Part shown: piece after piece, positions 36,139 through 48,410 of the stretch
How the letters are laid out: each line of letters begins with the position of its first letter
Numbering within the stretch: position 1 is the stretch's first letter
Origin: Smittium culicis
Lineage: Eukaryota > Kickxellomycota > Harpellomycetes > Harpellales > Legeriomycetaceae
Direction of reading: 5' to 3'
Length of the DNA stretch: 64,000 nt
NCBI GenBank assembly: GCA_001970855.1
Contig: LSSN01000011.1
Span: 1-64,000 of the forward strand
The notes under the pieces: model-generated
What the model saw: only the letters and a program-made list of their open reading frames with translations
Database searches by the model: none
What the model was told of the DNA's origin: nothing
Made by a program: the position numbers and the translations under genes

Positions 36139-37558
36139 TAGATAAATAATGTGGTGAAATATCAGCCTATACTGCTACTAAACGAAAAAATAGGAAAATC
36201 AAGACTTATAGAACCTCGAACCTCAATATTAATAAATTAAAATATCTCGCAGAGATACAAATACGTAAACGATAATGACATTAAGGCTGATAGTGTTTAA
36301 CAAGTTTATACTATTTTCTACATATAAAAAAAATGCGAATGTTATCTAGACTTACTCCTTGAATGAATAATAAATTTTCTAAACTTTATCCATCCTCTCC
36401 CCGCTCGAATATTTTTATCAGCCCTATTTACTCTCCTCTTTAAACTAGGCTACATTATCAATATCGACCACAGCCTAAAAATACAGGATTTGGTTCTACA
36501 TTAATGTGTTTTACCAATTTAATATACCATACAATCAACTACACTTTCATTGACCAGATACAAGATTAAAAAAATATTAGCTAGTACATTATTGGTATAT
36601 ATATGTATATATCGAGGTTCTTCGTAGTCAGGAGAAGACTTCATTAGCAAAGTAATGCGGTCTTCTGAGGTTTCCGCTTTTACCTGCAACTAATCACAAG
36701 CTTCACTAAAATTAGACGAGTTTTCCGATATCATAGCGATTAAAATAAGTTGTTATAATGGCAAAAATAAAATTTAGGCAAGATTTAGAGTCATAATATT
36801 TTTGTTTAGTGTAGTTTTATTTTATATATTTTATATACTTTATTTTTTTTTTTTTATTGTTTAAATTCTTGTTTAAATTTAAGGTCAATAGTATTGTGGA
36901 AAAAATAAGAAAAATAAAATTAATGAAACTAAAAAAAAAAAAAAATCTATATCTTTAGTTAGTTTCAATATTTAAAAATGTTGAGATAAAAGGTATAAAA
37001 GCTTAGTTGTTAATTTATAATAAATTCCTAATTAATTTCAATTATAAACTTTTTTTTTAAACCTGGAATTCTCTTTGTATAATAAGATTTACTTAAATGT
37101 GAAAATTTTATTTATTCGATATTGTGATAACTAAGATCCTTTGTGATTTCTTTGTATTTAATTAATTTATTTCTCTTATCTAAATTTGAATTTTATTATA
37201 CTTTATTAACTTTACTATTTCTGTTCATAAAGAACTTTATAGAAAAAGATATCTTTTATTTTGAGTGAATTACGAAATATCTCTTTTTAAACTCCATCCT
37301 AAATAAATTGATGGTAACTTTGATAGACAATTATTATAGTTCTATAAGTTGCTGTTCTTGCAGTTCACTTTCAGAACTTTCACATATATAATATGTGGGA
37401 GATTCTGAGCGAATAGAGTAATTTGTTTCAGTTTAGCATTAATTTCTACAAGAATAATGATTTTTATTACATATGGCTTATTTGAAATAACAGCTCAGAT
37501 TTTCTACTTTCTCATTAAGTTTTGTTATTAATATTTGCAAAAAAAAAATACTAACTAG
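36139..37558. other. Gene-free block with an imperfect hairpin
   Basis: No gene. At about 36632-36667 the string AGAAGACTTCATTA, a 6-base loop and TAATGCGGTCTTCT form an imperfect 14-bp stem. A reversed MITE-C-like terminus (ATATGTGGGAGATTCTGAGC followed by GAATAGAG) is at about 37391-37417. Confidence 0.4.
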
Positions 37559-37755
37559 TTGACCCTTTCCTGTGGGTAGATTATTTTTGATCTATCAAAT
37601 GTAGCTAACTGATTTCGTTGAAAAAAGTTTAATTCTGAGGTCATAAAAATTAATTGGTTAATTTTAGAATAGCAACAAATAATAAACTTAATTTTAAAAC
37701 ATTAAAGAATCAATAAATTTGTATGTTTTATTAGATTTTAGCGGTAAAGAGCTAA
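37559..37755 (+). mobile_element. MITE-A copy
   Basis: 197 bp. Starts TTGACCCTTTCCTGTGGGTA, then GATTATTTTTGATCTATCA. Ends in a decayed TTTTAGCGGTAAAGAGCTAA. Confidence 0.75.
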
Positions 37756-37886
37756 TGATCTTTTTGTATATTAAATTTTACTCGCTTTAACAGTAAGAGT
37801 TGAAAGAGTAAATAATCTCATTGGAAAAAATTCAATCACCTAGACACCTTGATTATTATTCTAAGTCGTAAAATATGCTATCATCT

Positions 37887-37938
37887 TTAACCCTTTGCCG
37901 GATGGTAGGCTATATTTGATTTACTAAATATGTGGAAG
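37887..37938 (+). mobile_element. MITE-A left-end fragment
   Basis: TTAACCCTTTGCCGGATGGT and AGGCTATATTTGATTTACTA match the left 50 bp of the family. Similarity stops abruptly afterwards. Confidence 0.6.
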
Positions 37939-40900
37939 TGATGAGTAAGGTGTTAATCTCCCTTATCATTCAGACTTTTATTCGTCAGAATAAATTCTTT
38001 GGAAGTTAGTTAATCAGTTTTATTAGCCTATAAAAATTTCCAGAAATTCTAATTTAAATTTATAAAACTACAAAGAATTTAAATAAAACTTGAAATCAGT
38101 TACATGAGTTAGAAAGAAAATTTACTAATATTTAGCCACAATTAGTTTAAGGCTTTTTTAGCAAAGGAAAATTATTTAATTACAAAGGTCAAAGATAGAT
38201 TAGCTTTTTACAAATCATCAACTACAATGGTCTATGCTTATCGATTTTTAGTATACTAATAACATCTGATCAAAAAGAAAAAAAATAATAATACAAACTT
38301 CAATTTAATTATTCAAATTTTATAAACAAAATTTAGTCAAGTCTAACAACTACAATAAACACAAAAATAAAAATAAAAAGGCTCATCAACTATATTAAGA
38401 TAAGACTGACGTGAATTTTAATACTTTTAGCAACATAGAAGAGCACGTATATTTTTTACATATAAATAAACACACAGAAAATGCCTTTCTGAAGTTTTTC
38501 GACTTTTTTTAGAAAATTAATAATAATAAATTTTAAGAATATTAAAAATAAACCTTAAATCCTAAATAAAACTAACAAAATAAAAGAATAAAAATTAAAT
38601 AAAATCTTTCTTTTATACTATTTTTTTTACAATTCTAAAATTAAGCTTCCTTATTCTGAAAACTATAAAAATTTTAAATTTAAAATAAAATTCTTAAAAA
38701 AAGAAAAAATAAATAACAAAAAAAATATTAACCTTTAACATTAAAATTAAATATATTTTCAAATTTTAATTAGTATTTATTTTTTTAACAATTAATATAC
38801 ATAAAACTATATAAACTAAGCTTAAAATTAAATAATTAAATCTTATCAGTCAAAATGATGTTCAAAAATTTACTGAAAATGATATTAAGAAAACTGATTC
38901 CACTCTTGCCCCTGAACTTGGTTCTCGGGCATAAAAACCCACTGTGAGAACTGGGGAGCATGATAAACCTCAACACATCCATTTATTAATTAATTTTATT
39001 ATACTATTATTTTATTTTAAAAAATTTTAATGATATAATGATCAATCTTTTTATATATAACTATACATAGTTTATTTATTCATATAGAGATTGTTTCTTT
39101 TATCTAAAAATATATTTTTAATAATCATATCTTTTTATAGATTTTACAGATATACATGTTTTTTAAAATCAAAATAATTCCTATTCATGTATAGCTTTTA
39201 TATTTTGCGTTATGATTTGGTTTTTATAGCCTCAGCAATTTTACCCAGGAAAATTTCTGTTCGTATTTTTTTTCTATGGATGTGATTAGCTTTAAAAGTT
39301 ATTTAAATTCACCAATAGCTTAAAAAGTTTATATATATATATATATATATTATTGAATTTAGATTGACTAATTCGATTAAAATTTGATTTTCTCATTAAT
39401 CCTGGGCATAAAAAGAATTATAATTTGAGCGAATAGAGTTACAAGGATACAAAATTAAAAATAATTTTAGTAGGCTTTTTTTGAACTACTTCGCACTATT
39501 GCAAAATTTAAAAATGAAAAAAAATGACCTACTGCCTCTGAAATGGTTAATAAAAATTGATATTGGTAAAAATTAAAATTTTTATTTTCTCATTTAAAAC
39601 CAATATGCTTCTGCACATTTAGCACGAAATTTATTCTATTAATTATCTCATGTGAGTAACTATTTTGTGCCTGAAATATTTAATTAAACCCGTTAAAAAT
39701 ATTTTATAATTCGCTTATTCTTATCCACAATGTTTAAAATTAATACTCCTGATATCTTTTATTCTCATAATTCTGTAACCTATATTTGTGCTATGTGATT
39801 TCACCTTGCTATAATAATATAAAATTTTCAATAATAAAAATTTTTACCATTAAAATTTAGCGATTATAATCTATAATCAAGTTTTATTAGTAGTAGCGTA
39901 ATTTTTTTTAGTTACGCCGATTATATTAGTAAGAGATAATTTATCTGTTATCTTACGCAATTAAAAAAATCATGTACCCTCTTTGATTATAATTTTTTTA
40001 CCATAGGCAAAATATTTTAAGCTCTTTTATACCTGACATAAGCTCAGGTCTAAAATATGATGAAGAAATTATCTTTTTTTTTTGTCACTAAATTTAAGCT
40101 TTTTTCGAAATATTCACAGTTATATAAAATCGTAAATCTAATTTTATTATATGTGTTGCAAAATACTGATTGGATATGCAAAAAAATTTTAACCAAAACT
40201 TCCTTCGCATTAATAGAAAATTTTAATTTTTTTCAATTTTTCATTTTTACTGTTATATTGTCAACGTGTTTATTAAAAGATTTTTTTTACCAATTTAACT
40301 CGCGATTAAATTAATTTCTAATTATTTCAAATATTATTTATTCATTTTAGTATTAGAAAGATATACTTCTAATAATGGGTTCCGACTTTGAGTCAAATGG
40401 TTTTTTCAGAGTTTATTTTTGAGTTTGAAGCTTTTATGTGTTACTCAATATATCTATTTAGGGACATATTATTAACTGGTTCATAATTACTATTGTAATA
40501 TCTTATGCGAAAGCTATCGTTTTTACAAGGCAATTATTCATTTTATTCCCTTAAATGTTAATTATTATGTGTCTCAATAGTGATTATGTTATAAAGTTTA
40601 AAGAAGAGGATAATTTTTATATTTTGTAATAACCTCTGATTATTGAAATATAACCTGAAAAATCTTGATTAATCTTATTTTTGTTTTTCTACTTGCATTA
40701 TACGCTTTTAATATTCATAGATAGTTTATTTTAAATTCAAAACAGTTTAATTTTTTTTTTTTGTATAAACTCATTCCACTCAACTATACACTTATTCTTG
40801 TTTCTGGTCAAGAGTATATTCTGGTGTATTTTTTGGATTAATATTCGATTTTCTATTAATAACCTAATTCCCAAAACGCTATCAAAAATTTCTTCGCCTA

Positions 40901-42127
40901 TTATAATTCTCGATGGTAATTTATGAGCTTTTTTTAATTGATTTATTGTAGTTTATTGACTAATTTTTTTCTTAAAATTTTTTTTATCTTCATTCGAGGT
41001 CTTTATTGACGACCAATTCTTTAAACTGATTAAATGTCTTCATTACTGTATTAAAGAGCAATTTATATCTAAATATTAAATGTATTTACCCAATGATTAT
41101 CTCTATTGAAAATATACCTCAGATTTTTTGATATTTCTTTGGAGATATTTTTTAATTCTCAAATTATATGCCATCTGAAACAATTGATTTATAGTTTGGG
41201 TCACTCCAATTGTACATTATATATCTTTTATTATAATTCTGACTTCTAAAATAACTCTACCATTATAAAAAAACTTTTTTATCCATGTTTTTTGAAGTAT
41301 TTTTAGCTGTGCAAGATTATCCGACTATTATTTTATAGCGTTTCATAGAATTTATAAGATTTATTTTATAATTGTAACTATTTATAAGTAGCTATTAAAT
41401 TTTAATATGCTAATTTATATAACATAAATTTTCTATTATTTGTTCATACAAATTTTCTCGTGATCCTATTGTGAATCAGCCAATTTTTTTTAATTTATCT
41501 CGCATCTAATCAAAATCACATTTCGATTATCATGATTTATCAGAATTAAATATTAATGTCGCTTGTAGGTTTATCTGCACAATTTTATTCATTAGTATAT
41601 TTTGATTTTGATATTATACGTCATTATGTCACACATTTGTTACTGTAAATAAACATTTTACGCTATATATATATAGCCTAAAGACGTATAGTTAGAGCCT
41701 GCGAATATTGATTTTTATTTTACTTTACTAATTTAAGCGCTTTAAAAAAGCATTGTTTATTTATTGGCTGAAGCTAGATCATATGTAATTTTTAGGCTAT
41801 TTAGAAATTTGCGATTAGTATATGATACTATAATACTATTATTTCAATTTTTAACTGCTTGTATTGTTATCTCATGTACAACTGATCGGATTTTATTATA
41901 AATTTTTATGCACTGATATTTATTTATCGGCTAAAATCAATTATTCTACGACCTCAAATTCTAAAAAATGCTTTTTGGAAAAATTACCGCCTTTTCTATT
42001 ACTCTGTGTCAAATTAAAATAGCCTAAAATGATTAAATTACTTGATTTTTGGCTAAACTTTAATAATTTGTATAATAAAATTTTTTTTGCATATATTCGG
42101 CATCTTTATTATTTATTAAGTACAATA
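37939..42127. other. Gene desert with a change in A/T strand bias
   Basis: No intact gene. Up to about 38.85 kb the plus strand is A-rich; from about 39.0 kb it is T-rich. A coding-like patch lies at the switch (38858-38985). A TA dinucleotide run sits near 39332-39350. An 85-codon open frame at 40057-40314 is dominated by Phe, Leu, Ile and Lys, as random AT-rich DNA would give, and was not called. Confidence 0.4.
38858..38985 (+). pseudogene. Short coding-like relic at the A/T skew switch
   Basis: An isolated patch of normal base composition. One plus-strand frame reads QKFTENDIKKTDSTLAPELG then SRA, a TAA stop, and continues KPTVRTGEHDKPQHI. The same patch can form a stem with GGTTCTCGGG against CCCACTGTGAGAAC. 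Either a decayed exon or a structured RNA would explain it. The family was not recognised. Confidence 0.25.
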
Positions 42128-42376
42128 CATGGAATATTATTTATGAAGAGGTCATTTTATAGTGTAAAGAGTTTCAGCGTATAAAATCGGATAAAAAATA
42201 AACGACCAATGAGTAGAATAATTCACATTTTTAGCAAATAAAAATTTTATATTGAAACGAAGAAATAGAAAAATCAAAATTCCTTTCTTGCTCCGCCAAT
42301 AATACTTAATAAGAGATTATACAGGCCAATAACATTAAATAGCAACAAAGTGCTCTCTTCGTTTGGAGTCTCCCAT
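42128..42376 (+). mobile_element. MITE-C copy
   Basis: Colinear with 23401-23656: TTATGAAGAGGTCATTTTAT near the left, GAAACGAAGAAATAGAAAAA inside and AAAGTGCTCTCTTCG near the right. The left terminus is altered, while the right ends GAGTCTCCCATAT. Confidence 0.8.
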
Positions 42377-42397
42377 ATATTATCTTTTATGCTATCA

Positions 42398-42725
42398 GAA
42401 TTTTATTGGTATGATAATAATACTAGAAATTATGTGGTAAAGTAAACTCTAAAAAATATTCATTGGCGCAAGAAAAATAAAAACTAATAGAAAATTAATT
42501 ATTGACTACTCTGTCGATCTAACGGCTGCGTAACTGTACGTATATGTTATCAATATATCAACAGAAAATCCGCCTAAGCATATTTTCAAGTATACTTGGT
42601 GTTTGAAGTTACAAGCAGTCGTTTAATTAAGCTCGTTACAACAAAATTAAATTCATCGAGATTTTTGAGCTTCTAGACAGAGATATACCTATCAGTATTA
42701 AAAATTAATAGACTCCTATCATTTA
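42398..42725 (-). repeat. R600 repeat, partial and diverged copy 3
   Basis: Begins GAATTTTATTGGTATGATAA like the other copies and follows them through GAAGTTACAAGCAGTC and TTAAGCTCGTT. Similarity then fades near 42725, so about half of the element is missing. It starts 21 bp after the MITE-C copy. Confidence 0.7.
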
Positions 42726-45700
42726 ATAAGTACAAATTAGCATTGTTTAAATTATTGATTTATTATCCATTATTATTGAAAATTTTCCCCATTTTTATTT
42801 CGTTGCTAAAAAGTACTATTGTTCTATAATTTGGCCAAATACACACCTCACCTCTCAATAATTCGCCTTTTCATATAATTTAAATCTCATTTAAATATAC
42901 TATTCTTTATTCGATACCCTATATATCGACTTAAGATAAGAAAATATTCAATCAATTTACTTTATATCTTTTTTTCGTTGAATTTTTTTGCTTTTTTCTA
43001 TTATTATTTTAGTGTTTTATATTAGATAATTTAATATGATTTACATTTAGATAATTTCAGCTATATTTAAATAGTAGATTTATACTTAATTTTATCCTGA
43101 AGTGTAACTTGTGTTTCTTTTGATCTCTAAATCATTTAAGAGTTTTTAATTTCAATCTAATTATTTTTTTTCAAGCGCCTTTCGAACGAGATATTTTTTA
43201 ATAGGTTTTAATTGTCATTTTTTACTATTTTTAAATACCCGTAAAAGATATTGAAATAACTTGTATGTCAATTTTAGATTTTTATGATGTTTAATAAAAA
43301 CTCGATTAATATGCTTGCTACTTTTATTCTCACCTCTTGGAAATGCATTTTGTTCCTATTGAGTTTAATCGTACTAAAATTTTCACCATCTTTTGATTGA
43401 ATTTTTTGTATCCTTTCCTAGATTTTTCTATTGTATACTTTTTTGAAATTGATGTTTAATTTTTATATTTTCCTTTATTGCTCTGATTTAGTCTATAAGG
43501 CATGTTTTGTTTTATATAATTTTTCCGAATTCGACAATTTCAAAAATTTCCATAAGTTTCGATATTTATAGTTAATCACTAATTTTTTATATTTCAATTG
43601 TTTCAATAATTTAATTTTCTTCATTACTCTTAAAGCGTATTATGTTCGATTTTTAATTTTTCTAAATTATTCCTTTTAGTTAATTAGAGTTGATTCTTCA
43701 TCTTTATATTAGCCATTTCCGGTTGTACTTCTCATTACTATATATTGATCTTTTTTATGATTCATTTTTTTATAATATGTTTATTCTTCGGGTGGCTTTT
43801 CTAGAGTTACTCAATTTTTATTTCGATAATATTTAATGCTATAGAAATTTATTACCTTAATTATTCTTAAAACAAATCCTAATGCGTTAGATTTATATTT
43901 ATAGCCCTAAATATTTTTTGATGCTGCCTTATTCAGTACTCAGCCCAATAGTTTATAATACTTTATTTTTTTGTTATGTTTCCAAATTACGAAAGCCTTT
44001 GTAAGGGGTGAGAATAAAGCCAGAGAATTAATATATTTATTTAACTAATACTAATAGGGGAAAGAGTGAAATGGAGAAATAAGAGACTAATGGAAATTAT
44101 CACAGATTAAATGAATTTATTTTCCATGAGATGGGAAACCAGTAGTTTAAATATCTTTTTAAAGTAAGATTTATTTATAATGTAATTGTAAAACGTTGGA
44201 GATTTAGTGTAGGGTTTACTGTGGTCATTTTTTGGTACAATGGTCATTGTAAAACCTGGAAATGTTAGTTAAAATGAGGCTGTAAGAATTCATTCTTACA
44301 GCCTTTATATGAAGGTATGATTATACGTTTTAAATTTTTCGAAAACTCGGTAGTTTCAAGGATTTGATTTAATTTTTTATTTATATATTACTTTTTTTAA
44401 TTTTTCGTTTTTAAAATCGAGATAAAAAGTATTAGATATTTTTCGTTTAAATTCGCATTTTTTATAAGCACTTTTTTAAAACCTAAAATTTTAAATTATT
44501 TCTTATAAAGCTTCATTACTGAGCTATCAGATATACCCCCCAATTTAAAACAAGTGCCAAATAATCTGAATTATTTCCCTTTTTACAATACAGTTTCCTG
44601 TGTTAGCTTTTAAAAACGACTTTTGTGTTTATTTTTTCTCGGTTTGACATTTTTATCTCGTGTTTTAGTTTTTAATTTTACTATTTTGCTCTATATTTAT
44701 ATTTAATACCTAGTATCCTACTACTATTACTCATCATCAAGGTTTTGCTGTTAGTATTTTTTATAAAAGTAATTTTTTGATAATTCTCATATTTAATTTG
44801 ATCTTTTTTTCTTTCAAAAATGTAAGAGAAAAATATAGAGGAAATGTATGATTTTGTGCATTTATGTTAATGTATTAATGTGTTTTTATACGAAACATTT
44901 TACCTATGCCTTTTATAGACAGTGAAAGAAAAATAAAGAAATAAGGTATAAAAATAACAAAATTTAAACCGTTTTATCTTCTGTATAATACCAATTGATT
45001 GCGATTTTTTATTTATTTAATCAGAAAAATTTAAAAAATAAAATGGTTTACTTTTATAAATACAACAAAATCGCTTTGAAATAAGCACTATGCGTAAATA
45101 ATATATTACTGTAATCATACTCTCGAAATCATCCCCCGGAATATTTTTTTAAAATTTCCAATATTTATATTTAAAAACCATCTAAACACGTATAAAGTCT
45201 TACTAAAAAAATTAATCGTTTCCATTTGAGCTCAACATCGCTTAACTGTATACAATATCATAAATAATCTATTTTAAAACAGTATTAAATTGGTATAATA
45301 TAAATTATATATGTATTTTTGAGTGATATATGTCTATTTTTACGATTTAAAATGAGCTAGACTATTATATATTTTTTTAATTAATACTTCAAAATTTTTC
45401 TTTGTATTTAGATTAATAATATAGATAAAATACCCTGGAATTAAACTATATATATTTTAATAATATATGATTTAATATATTTTAACACGTATTTCACTAA
45501 ATTTACCTTTTTTTAATACATCATCGCCTTTGTATTAAAATGAAATATTTGAAATCATCCTTGCATGATTAATTAATTATTGCCTTTAATTTATAATAAC
45601 AATTTTTACCTCGCATTCAATTTATTTGGTGATCATAGTTTAATTATTATATAAAAATGCTTATTAATATACATATAACAGTTAAAAAATAGCGATAATT

Positions 45701-48410
45701 AAATAATAACTTGAGGAAACTCCCATATTTATTGAACCTCTTTTTTCTAGTAAATAAAATATATTTATAAATATATAAACTATTTCTTTTTACTTATAGA
45801 ATCTATGTAATAATGTAAAATAACGGAATTCCTAAACTGATACCTCCTAAATTTATAAATAAATTGTATATTAAATTTAGGAAAATAACATAATAATATT
45901 TAAATCGTACATCTTTTGGCTTATTTTTTATTAAATACTGAATATTTTCACTTTTCAAATCAGGCCTGGGGAATAATAATATTTATTAATTTATTATTTC
46001 ATCAAAATATTTACTTTCAAATTAAACATCATATTAAATTTAAAATTTTTATAATAAATTATTTATTCGTACTGTGATAAAATTTCGTTTTTCTTCGTAA
46101 TATTTCGATTTTATTTCATTTTGATTATTTTGGTTTATAATAATATATATTCTTTTCTCCCCCCTTTTTTTTAGATAGCTATTAGAATAATTTCTTTATT
46201 AAAAACTTAATATATAAAATTTAATATTCAAATTATAATTGTAATTAAAAAATAATAAAAATAAAAAATTCCATGACATTTGTTCGAATTTGTGAATATA
46301 TATAATTACATGAATTTTTATTCACGCTGCTAGCATTTTTTATATTTTTTATTAAGGTGTATTTATATTTATGATAAATATATAAACATGTATTATTTAA
46401 TTCATACAAGTTGTATTTTATGATATTAATTTAAATTGAATTATTTAAAAAGTAAATTTAACCTATTACTAAATAAATTACTGGTTATTTCATCTAATCT
46501 TTTGCATAACTCAAAGTGATATTTTAAAAATACTTAATTTTTTGGTGTCTAATTTCATCATTTTTTTCCTGAGGACTTATTTATTAGTAGAGCTGTTTTA
46601 AAACTATAAACTTGGAAATTCTTATTATTTAGTTTAAATTATATTAAATAGGCTTTTAATTAAAATTTTGAATCAAACGAAAATACTATGAATTTTTTTT
46701 CCGATTAAATCCTAACGCAATATTTAAAGATCGCTTTATTTTATTTTAAGCTCTAAATTATAATTATTACCAAATAAAAATATCAATTATTGTATTTTTC
46801 TTTAAAAAAATATTTAAAAGTGTTTACTCTCATAAATGTTCTTTAGCAGAAAATATTATTAATTTTTTTCTCTGCATTGTATTTTTTATTTATACTATTA
46901 ATGGAATTATTAATAAAACAGCCCTACTTACACTATATAATGGAGATTTATGGGTATGAGCGTCATTATAAATAATTATAGATAACTATAAAATTGATAT
47001 AATGATTAAATAATTTTTTTTAGATATTTTAAAAAAAAAATCAATGCAAAAATTTTAAATAAATTATAGAATCTATTTTAATATTTATTTTATTCTAAGA
47101 TTTTTATAAAATATTTTGTAAACATTTTTCATTAAATTTATTACTCAATACCACACTTGAATTGAATATTTTTAAATATTATTAAGAAATGATCAAATCA
47201 GTTTTATTCAAGGCCGTAATTTTGTTTTTATATAATAAATCGTTTTAAAAAATTTTTTTTCCTGATTTTAATTATCTTCAATTTTTAATTTATGTAATCT
47301 CAATTAATATGTAAATTCATTAAATGGCTGAACATTTCAATATATAAATAGCTAATAATTTTCTTGTCTTAGTTTCTGTAAGGCATACAAATTTTATATT
47401 TTATTTTATTTTCTACTGACTTACGTTCTAATTTATTTGAGTAGGTTATAAAATCCATCTTTTAATTACTTTTAACTACAATTTTTGCAATTAAATTATC
47501 TATTTCTTTTATCAAACTAATTCATTAAAATATAAAAGATATATTTATCATGGTTACTAATTAAAATTATGTGAGGCTTAAATCAGGATAAGTTTTTTTT
47601 TTTTTTTAAAAAAAAACAGTATTGTCAATACTTTTTATCTTTTATTATTTGAAGTTTAATTTCATAGAGAAATTATCTATCTTTATTCAAAAAATAATCC
47701 ATTAAATACATTTATTCTATTTTTTTGCTGAAATATCTAAAAATAATACGTTTATAATATTAGTATACGTTTTTTAGACATAATCACAAAGATTGCTTTA
47801 AAATTCAAAATTATAAAGATAATTTATCAATTTTCTAATAGCTAAACTTTCTGGGCCCTTTTTATTGCGCCAAGTATAGCTCTATTATGAATTTAATTAT
47901 AAATAATGTATACCAGTTAGCAATAAATAATAAAACAAAGATGTTTTAATCATTGAAAATTTTATTTCTAGTAATACTAAATTCAAATATGTCGAAAGAT
48001 TCCCTAGAAAAAAAAATTTTCTTTACGAGGTTTAAATAATTTCTCGAAATATCATCAACATTCGTTAGAGGTTTGTATATGAATAAATAATTTTAAATAA
48101 TTGTTCTATGATAGTTCTAGATTTTTAATATATGATTTATTTTTAAATACAGTTTTATATAAATAACCTAATAAAAAAATCGTTATTTGAGTTATTTTGG
48201 AGCTAGAGTTCAAAACTAACTATTAAAATAAAATAAGATATATTAATTCCAATATTTCTTAATTCGGATATATTATTCTGTATAAATTAAAATATTTTCT
48301 ATAACCTTCCAGTTCAATTTCTACAAATTCTCATCACATCCTCTAAAAGCTTACTTTTTCTACAAAAAAAAAAATTAGAAAAGCTTCAAAATCTAGACCT
48401 AATATCTCAG
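42726..48410. other. Gene desert, last block
   Basis: About 5.7 kb of very AT-rich DNA, T-biased on the plus strand in its first part, with no gene recognised. The only sharp feature is the palindrome at 44277-44304. A run of about 15 T followed by 10 A lies near 47593-47620. Confidence 0.45.
44277..44304. repeat. Perfect 13-bp-arm palindrome
   Basis: AGGCTGTAAGAAT, a 2-base centre TC, then ATTCTTACAGCCT: 28 bp with fully complementary arms, in otherwise AT-rich, low-complexity DNA. Function unknown. It could be a short foldback element or a cruciform or hairpin site. Confidence 0.9.

Noticed and set aside
40057..40314. 85-codon plus-strand open frame rich in Phe, Leu, Ile and Lys
   Set aside because: Composition is what T-rich random DNA would encode; no motif.
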